Positions 58,972 to 64,000 of a DNA stretch of 64,000 nucleotides are shown piece by piece. The first letter of the stretch is position 1; each line of letters opens with the position of its first letter. The stretch comes from Polyangiaceae bacterium UTPRO1 (lineage in GTDB: Bacteria; Desulfobacterota; Binatia; UTPRO1): assembly GCA_002050235.1 (NCBI GenBank), contig MWST01000021.1, positions 1-64,000 of the forward strand. The letters run 5' to 3'. Both the position numbers and the translations under genes were made by a program. The notes beneath the pieces are model-generated. The model was not told the origin of the DNA. It worked only from the letters and a program-made list of their open reading frames with translations, and searched no databases.

Positions 58972-59916
58972 ATGGAGCTTCCGGCGCGCACGCGGACCTA
59001 CGTCACCCCCATCTTCGACAGCAGGCGCTGGGACTCCTTCCGACTGCGGCCGGGAGACATCGTCGTCTGTACGCCGATCAAGAGCGGGACCACCTGGACG
59101 CAGATGCTGTGCGCGCTCCTCGTCCACCAGTCGCCGACTTTCCCGCAGCCCTTGAACAGCCTGTCGCGCTGGCTCGAGCGCAATCGCGAGCCCCTCGAAG
59201 AGACGCTCGCTACGTACGCGGCCCAGCCGCACCGCCGCATCGTCAAGACGCACACGCCGATCGACGGCATCCCCTACGATCCGGGAGTGTCCTACGTGTT
59301 CTGCGGCCGCGATCCGCGCGACGTCTTCTTCTCGATGTGCGACCAGATCGACAACGGCTCCGAGGAGACGGTGGCGGACATCCGCCGCCGCGCCGGCCTT
59401 CCCGAGGACTTCGAGCTTCCGAGCGAGCCGGAGCAGCTCTTCGAGCTCTGGCTCACGGTTCCCTACGCCGAGGGACTCGAGGACGGGTTCCCGATGGGCT
59501 CGGTGCTGAGCCAGACGGCGGGCTTCTGGCGCTTCCGGCATCTTCCCAATCTGCTCTTCCTGCACTACGCCGACCTCTCCGTCGCTCTCGATGCGGAGAT
59601 GCGCCGCCTGGCGGCGTTCCTCGACGTTCCCGTCGACGAACGGCTGTGGCCGTCGCTGCGCGAGGCCGCCGGCTTCGAAGCGATGCGCGCGCGCGCCGAC
59701 GAGCTCGCGCCGGGCGCCCATTATGCCGAGTGGCGGAGCAATCGCGACTTCTTCCGCCGTGCCCGCCGCGGCGGCTGGCAGGGGCGACTCGGCGCAGAGA
59801 GCCGGTCGCGCTACGAGGAGATCGCGACGGCGCGGCTCGGACCCCGGCTCAAGGCATGGATCGAGGGCGGGCGCGCCGCGGTTGGCGACCCGCGCGACGC
59901 TCGGCTCTCAGCGTAG
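58972..59916 (+). CDS. Sulfotransferase
   Basis: This is a 314-residue cytosolic-type sulfotransferase. The 5'-phosphosulfate loop PIKSGTTW is at residues 35-42, the catalytic-type His in KTHTPIDG, the 3'-phosphate motif FCGRDPRDVFFSM, and the closing GWQGRLGAE region aligned with the usual RKGxxGDWK. It transfers sulfate from PAPS to a small hydroxyl or amine acceptor that cannot be predicted. It converges, with a 9-bp overlap, on the WS/DGAT gene. Confidence 0.9.
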   Translation: MELPARTRTYVTPIFDSRRWDSFRLRPGDIVVCTPIKSGTTWTQMLCALLVHQSPTFPQPLNSLSRWLERNREPLEETLATYAAQPHRRIVKTHTPIDGIPYDPGVSYVFCGRDPRDVFFSMCDQIDNGSEETVADIRRRAGLPEDFELPSEPEQLFELWLTVPYAEGLEDGFPMGSVLSQTAGFWRFRHLPNLLFLHYADLSVALDAEMRRLAAFLDVPVDERLWPSLREAAGFEAMRARADELAPGAHYAEWRSNRDFFRRARRGGWQGRLGAESRSRYEEIATARLGPRLKAWIEGGRAAVGDPRDARLSA

Positions 59917-61314
59917 CTTGGCCGCGCGCGCGAGCTCGCGGAAGCCCTTGGCCACCGCTGCCGCGAAGTCCTCGAGGTCGGGCACCACGTCGCGGTCGGC
60001 GTTGAAGCCGAAGCCGAGCGATCCGCAGTAGCTGAAGATCGCGATGCCGAGGCCCTGGTTCTCGAAGAGCGGCGCCTGCGGAAAGCCCGTGAGGAGGCGG
60101 GCGCCGAGAAGGTAGAGGGGGAACTGCGGCCCGGGAACGTTGGTGACGATGAGGTTGTAGGGGTGGAGCCGGGCGAGCAGGCGGACGCCGAGTCCGACGA
60201 TGCCGGGAACGGCATACTCCGCGGCGCGGCCGAGGACCGCCGGGCCGAGCTCCTGCCGCACGTCCTTGCGCTTGCGCGTCTCCGCCGCGATGCGCGCCAG
60301 GCGCCGGATCGGATCGGCTTCGTAGACGGGCAGCTCGATCAACCAGCCGGAGGCGCGGTTGTTGATCTGGCCGCGCTCGTTGTCGGTGCGGATGCTCACC
60401 GGCACGACCACGCGCATCACGAGCCCTTCCACGGCGGCTCCGCGTCCCTTCAGGAAATGGTGCAGGCCGCCGCAGACGCTCGCCAGCGCCACGTCGTTGA
60501 CCGTGCCGCCGAGCTTGGCTTTGACCGCCCGCACCTCGGCGAGGTCGAGCGTCAGCCAGTCGAAGCGGCGATGGGCGCTGATCGGCCGGTTGAGCGGAGT
60601 GGTCGGCAGCGCCGGGGTAACGGCGGCCGCCAGGTCGACGAGCGCGCGCAGGCTGGCGTGCGTCGAGGCGCCGACGCCGACCGGGTCGGTCGCGAAAGAC
60701 AATAGGCGCCGGGTCATCGTGAGCGGAGTCGCCGCCTGGTGCGCCAGGGCGTCGGCGAAGAGGCGGACGCCGCTCGGCGCCGGGCGCGGAGTCCAAGGCT
60801 CCGGCGCGGCTACGGTCGCGTCCGGTGTCGGGCTCACCAGCGCCGTGAAGAGAGCGAACGCCGAGATGCCGTCGGCGATCGCGTGGTGGGTCTTGACCAG
60901 CAGGGCGAACCGGTCGTGCGCGAGCCCCTCGATCACCCACAGCTCCCAGAGCGGCTTCCCGCGATCGAGCTGCTGCGACATGATGCGGGCCGTCAGCGCT
61001 TTGAGCTGGGCGTCGTCGCCAGGTCGCGGCAGGGCGGCATGGCGCACGTGGTAGCTCAGGTGGAAATGGTCGTCGTCGATCCAGACGGCCTGGTTGAAGA
61101 GGGGAATCCATCCGAGCCGCTGCCGGTAGCGCGGCACCAGATGCAGGCGGCCGGCGATGTGCGAGCGGATGCGGGCGATGTCGATGCCGCCCGCGGGCGT
61201 CGTCAGCGGCCCGGCTTCGAAGATCACCAGTCCGCCGAGGTGCATGTGGGTGGCCGCGTCCTCGAAATGGAGGAACGATCGATCTTGGACGGAAATCCGC
61301 TCGTAGAGCTCCAT
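59908..61314 (-). CDS. Wax ester synthase/diacylglycerol acyltransferase (WS/DGAT)
   Basis: This is a 468-residue acyltransferase. The catalytic HHxxxDG motif is His143-His144 to Asp148-Gly149 in KTHHAIADG. The C-terminal half has LGGTVNDVALASVCGGL (the conserved ND motif), NNRASGWLIELPV and LIVTNVPGPQFPLYL. It makes storage wax esters or triacylglycerol from acyl-CoA, or acts on other alcohols. The ATG at 61314 begins the family's conserved MELYERISVQD start. Confidence 0.92.
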   Translation of the reverse strand: MELYERISVQDRSFLHFEDAATHMHLGGLVIFEAGPLTTPAGGIDIARIRSHIAGRLHLVPRYRQRLGWIPLFNQAVWIDDDHFHLSYHVRHAALPRPGDDAQLKALTARIMSQQLDRGKPLWELWVIEGLAHDRFALLVKTHHAIADGISAFALFTALVSPTPDATVAAPEPWTPRPAPSGVRLFADALAHQAATPLTMTRRLLSFATDPVGVGASTHASLRALVDLAAAVTPALPTTPLNRPISAHRRFDWLTLDLAEVRAVKAKLGGTVNDVALASVCGGLHHFLKGRGAAVEGLVMRVVVPVSIRTDNERGQINNRASGWLIELPVYEADPIRRLARIAAETRKRKDVRQELGPAVLGRAAEYAVPGIVGLGVRLLARLHPYNLIVTNVPGPQFPLYLLGARLLTGFPQAPLFENQGLGIAIFSYCGSLGFGFNADRDVVPDLEDFAAAVAKGFRELARAAKLR

Positions 61315-61398
61315 GGCGCCGGCCAGCGGTCTATGCAGGCATGTGCACATTGTAAAGTCAGCGATCGCGGCGCCGGCGCCAAGCTGGCCGCCGGCTGC

Positions 61399-62235
61399 TC
61401 ACGCGAGCTCCAGGTGCGCGCGGACGTCGTCCGCAGTCATGCCGGCGGCGCGGAGCGCCCGCAGCGTCGCGGCGCCGTCGCGCTTGGCCAGGCGCCGCCC
61501 GGAGGCGTCGGTCAGCAGCCGATGGTGGCGGTAGGCGGGCGTCGGCAGGCCGAGGAGCGCCTGCAGCACGCGGTGGAGCGGCGTCGCGAACGCCAGGTCC
61601 GCGCCGCGGATCACGACGCTGACCTCCTGGACGGCATCGTCGTGGACGACCGCCAGATGATAGCTCGCCGGCACGTCCTTGCGTGCCAGGACCGCGTCGC
61701 CGATCTCGGTACGGAGCCGCTGCGGATCGACGGCGACGGCGACCCCGGACTCCGTGAATGCGAGCGGACCGGTCCGCGCGAGGGCCGCGCCGAGGTCGAG
61801 CCGGCGCGCGAACGGGCGGCCGGATGCCAGGCGCGTGGCGCGCGCGGTCCGGTCGAGCCCGCGGCAGGTACCGGGATAGACCGAGCCGGCGCCGTGCGGC
61901 GCGGCGAGCGCCTCCTCGATCTCCTTGCGGGTGCAGAAGCACGGGTAGACGAGCCCCATCGCTTCGAGGCGGGCGAGCGCCGCGGCGTATTCGTCGAGAT
62001 GCTCCGACTGGCGCCGGACCGGCGTCTCCCAGGCGATGCCGAGCCAGGCCAGGTCTTCGTAGATCGCCGCCTCGAGCTCAGGACGCGCCCGCGCGCCGTC
62101 GATGTCCTCGATGCGCAGCAGGAAGCGGCCGCCCGCCGCCCGCGCCGCGGTGAACGCCGTCAGCGCCGAGAACGCATGGCCGAGGTGGAGGTAGCCGTTC
62201 GGGCTCGGCGCGAAGCGGGTGACGAAGTCGGACAC
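61399..62235 (-). CDS. gluQ: Glutamyl-Q tRNA(Asp) synthetase
   Basis: This is a 278-residue GluRS-like enzyme lacking the anticodon-binding domain. It shows FAPSPNGYLHLGHAFSALTAF (HIGH-type motif), RIEDIDGAR, the zinc-type PCFCTRKEI and YPGTCRGL, and RLAKRDGAATLR (KMSKS equivalent). It glutamylates queuosine in tRNA-Asp. The GTG start at 62235 is the first that gives the full catalytic N-terminus. Confidence 0.94.
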   Translation of the reverse strand: MSDFVTRFAPSPNGYLHLGHAFSALTAFTAARAAGGRFLLRIEDIDGARARPELEAAIYEDLAWLGIAWETPVRRQSEHLDEYAAALARLEAMGLVYPCFCTRKEIEEALAAPHGAGSVYPGTCRGLDRTARATRLASGRPFARRLDLGAALARTGPLAFTESGVAVAVDPQRLRTEIGDAVLARKDVPASYHLAVVHDDAVQEVSVVIRGADLAFATPLHRVLQALLGLPTPAYRHHRLLTDASGRRLAKRDGAATLRALRAAGMTADDVRAHLELA

Positions 62236-62341
62236 GCGGCCGACTCTGCGGCGCCGCCGCCGCCGATTGCAAGCACCGCCGCGGCCGCGAGCCGCCGCCG
62301 CCGTGCGACGCCATCGGTCGCTGCCGGCGGCGCGCCGCCGG

Positions 62342-63661
62342 CTACTGCTGCGCTTGCTGTTGCAGCGGCGGCGGCGAGTTCACGATCGACGGTACGCAGA
62401 GCTCGGTCGGACGCGTGACCTTGAGCGTGTCCGGCCCGAACTGGTTATCGATGTAGACCGGTCCGCCCGGGCCGGTGAAGCGGCGATTTCCCGAGGAAGT
62501 GCGCACCGCGTAGCAGAGGAGGTTGTCGTCGGGGTGGAGGATGCCCTCGTTGCGCTTGTCGACGACTGTACAGAGGTGCGCCGGCCGCTTGACGTCGAGC
62601 GTCTGGGTTCCGAACTGGTCGGTGATCGTGAGACGCTGGTGGCGGGCGCGCGCGTTGCGCACCTTGTAGCATTGGAAGTGGTCGAGGCTCGGCTCGTCGA
62701 GCGGCAGCGGTGCGCCGGTCAGGCTCTTGGCGCTCGGCACCATGAGGAGCACCGGCCGGACGATCGTGAGCGTCGTTGCCGGGAAGAGGGCGTTCTCTAC
62801 CTGCACATTGGCGACCGGCGCGAAGCGCGGGTTGCGGGCGCTGATCACGTAGCCCGCGAGGTGGTCGGGTACGGCGGGCAGCGGCGCTCCGTTCACGGCC
62901 GCAGGATTGCAGAGCCGCTTCACGCGCGTGGTGTTGGCGAGATCCACCGTGGCGGCACCGAAACGATCGACGACCGAGACGCCGAAGATCGGCGCCATGG
63001 TCGTGCGGTCGACTTCGTAGCACTGGACGTGGCTCGCGTAGGTGTCCGGCGTGCGCTCCGGCGTCGGCGTCGGTGTCGCCGTCTCGGTCGGCGTCGGTGT
63101 CGCCGTCGCCGTGGATGTGGCCGTCGCGGTCGGGGTCGCGGTGAGTGTGGCCGTCGGAGTATCGGTCGGGGTCGGCGCCGGCGTTTCGGTCGCGGTCGGC
63201 GTCGGCGTCGCGGTCGCAGTCGGCGTCGGCGTCGCGCCCTCGCAGTTGCCGAGCAGGAAGTCGACGTCGTCGGCGCTATCCGGGTTCGGAGTGCCGAGGC
63301 GGATCGCCGCGACCGGGGGAACGCCGTAGCCGCCGCTGCTCGGGAAGATGACGACGGCGCCCACGGGAATCCCGGCGCCGGGCAGCTCGATGCGGTAGTC
63401 CTCGTCGTGGTCCGGAAGGCTCAGGGAGTAGGCGCCGGTACCGGCGCTGGTCGTGCCCGGGAAGGTTGCGCCCGGAGTCACGGTGAGGGCGGTGATGAGG
63501 ACCGCGACGCCGCCCACGGGCGTGTCCCCGGCATCGATCCTGCCGTTGCCGTCGTCGCAGAGCACGCGGCCGCTGATGTGCCATGCCCGCGCGACGGTCG
63601 GCGCCGCGAGCACTGCGGATGCGGCGGCGAGGACGAGGCCGAGGGCTCGGAGAGTGCGCAT
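62342..63661 (-). CDS. Secreted protein with SdrD/Cna-B-like N-domain, Thr-Pro linker and Cys-paired repeats
   Basis: This is a 439-residue exported protein. A signal peptide ([21 protein letters not shown]) is followed by an Ig-like SdrD/Cna-B-type domain ([45 protein letters not shown]). A Thr/Pro/Ala-rich linker (about residues 140-210) leads to three imperfect repeats of about 60-70 residues, each opening with a Cys (CYEVDR, CYKVRN, CYAVRT) and closing with Thr-Arg/Arg-Pro and Cys ([20 protein letters not shown]). It ends in a Gln-rich tail. It is probably a surface protein of unknown role. GAGGT precedes the ATG at 63661. Confidence 0.78.
   Translation of the reverse strand: MRTLRALGLVLAAASAVLAAPTVARAWHISGRVLCDDGNGRIDAGDTPVGGVAVLITALTVTPGATFPGTTSAGTGAYSLSLPDHDEDYRIELPGAGIPVGAVVIFPSSGGYGVPPVAAIRLGTPNPDSADDVDFLLGNCEGATPTPTATATPTPTATETPAPTPTDTPTATLTATPTATATSTATATPTPTETATPTPTPERTPDTYASHVQCYEVDRTTMAPIFGVSVVDRFGAATVDLANTTRVKRLCNPAAVNGAPLPAVPDHLAGYVISARNPRFAPVANVQVENALFPATTLTIVRPVLLMVPSAKSLTGAPLPLDEPSLDHFQCYKVRNARARHQRLTITDQFGTQTLDVKRPAHLCTVVDKRNEGILHPDDNLLCYAVRTSSGNRRFTGPGGPVYIDNQFGPDTLKVTRPTELCVPSIVNSPPPLQQQAQQ
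63042..63235. repeat. Degenerate hexanucleotide-like tract encoding the Thr-Pro linker
   Basis: This is an imperfect GTCGGCGTCGG/GGTCGCGGT-type tract of about 190 bp. It encodes alternating Thr-Pro/Thr-Ala in the minus-strand secreted protein and is prone to length change. Confidence 0.7.
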
Positions 63662-63814
63662 GGGGGACCTCACGCGGTTGGCGGATGCAATCTCTTTGCC
63701 GGGAGGACCTTCGGAAAGTCAAACATCTACGCGTTCGCCGATCGTGCCGACGTGCACGACCGGGGCACCGGTGCGAGGGCGCCAAGCCCCTCGTCATCGC
63801 TGCCCCGGCCGGCG

Positions 63815-64000
63815 TCAGTAGTGCCGCTTCGCGCTCGCAGCGATGCCAACCTCGCGGCACTTGTGGCGGAAAGCGGCGTCGTGGCCGATCGCACGCCCCG
63901 TCTCGTGCTGCCACTGGTGCACCATTTCGTGCACCAGCGTTTCGAGCACGCTTTCCCAGCGGTCGCGCCGCGCGTGGCGGGCGGCGATGGCGATCTCGGG
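63815..64000 (-). CDS. SprT-like zinc metalloprotease domain (partial, runs off right edge)
   Basis: Only the last 62 codons are visible, ending with TGA at 63815-63817. They contain the zinc motif VHEMVHQWQHE (HExxH) and a downstream ligand context GHDAAFRHKCREVG, which is the SprT/Spartan-like arrangement. The N-terminal part lies outside the window. The family covers DNA-protein crosslink proteases and uncharacterised bacterial relatives. Confidence 0.85.
   Translation of the reverse strand, partial: PEIAIAARHARRDRWESVLETLVHEMVHQWQHETGRAIGHDAAFRHKCREVGIAASAKRHY

Noticed and set aside
63042..63235. Short tandem repeats that could suggest a CRISPR-like or minisatellite array
   Set aside because: There are no spacers, and the tract is in frame and encodes the Thr-Pro linker of the minus-strand secreted protein.

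Overview
The window is high-GC, densely coding DNA from a Gram-negative bacterium. LpxC, a LapB-type protein, RlpA, outer-membrane-barrel and RND efflux genes, multihaem c-type cytochromes and an NtrY-type kinase all point to a diderm. The mix of WS/DGAT acyltransferase, SCP-x-type thiolase, TIGR03084-like protein, sulfotransferase and secreted Thr-Pro-linker proteins resembles uncultivated deltaproteobacteria-like soil lineages such as Candidatus Binatota. That placement is inference from gene content only. No rRNA, tRNA, CRISPR array, transposase or phage module was recognised.

Layout. 0-3.7 kb: a two-component pair (cut by the left edge), an outer-membrane barrel protein and a small phosphate-binding-like protein. 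3.9-7.1 kb: two tandem ArsA-type ATPases, a CopD-like membrane protein and a lone PAS protein. 7.2-11.5 kb: an RND permease and its membrane-fusion protein. 11.5-19.6 kb: a minus-strand housekeeping run, rplU-rpmA-(two accessory genes)-obgE-proB-proA-nadD-rsfS, ending in a LapA-LapB-like fusion. 19.7-22.6 kb: a trihaem cytochrome c and an 11-haem cytochrome c fused to a cytochrome b-like domain. 22.7-26.9 kb: alpha/beta hydrolase, plsX, a DUF2183-like phosphatase, cutA, rlpA. 27.1-30.4 kb: yebC, ruvCAB, DUF2905. 30.4-34 kb: an NtrY-like kinase and a receiver-LpxC fusion. 34-39 kb: sulfatase, thiolase, nitroreductase, acyl-CoA dehydrogenase. 39-44.7 kb: secreted beta-helix and solenoid repeat proteins and two SUMF1-like paralogues. 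44.7-47.2 kb: a DTW-domain enzyme, NnrU-like protein, Hsp15-like protein. 47.2-55.5 kb: the pyrimidine operon. 55.6-64 kb: assorted lipid, sulfur and detoxification enzymes, GluQ-RS, a Thr-Pro-linker secreted protein, and a SprT-like gene cut by the right edge.

Three designs stand out. (1) The pyrimidine operon pyrR-pyrB-pyrC-carA-carB is preceded by a promoter, a PyrR-binding-loop-like hairpin and an intrinsic terminator. Its pyrB gene encodes one 644-residue chain made of an E. coli-type aspartate carbamoyltransferase catalytic domain, a PyrI-type zinc domain without the PyrI nucleotide-binding domain, and a second PyrR-like domain whose PRTase signature has decayed. (2) lpxC, the committed step of lipid A synthesis, is fused in frame behind a complete response-regulator receiver and follows an NtrY-like kinase gene. 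This suggests phospho-control of lipid A synthesis at enzyme level. (3) LapA and LapB equivalents appear as one protein. Most other genes are ordinary members of known families, often linked by 4-bp stop/start overlaps.
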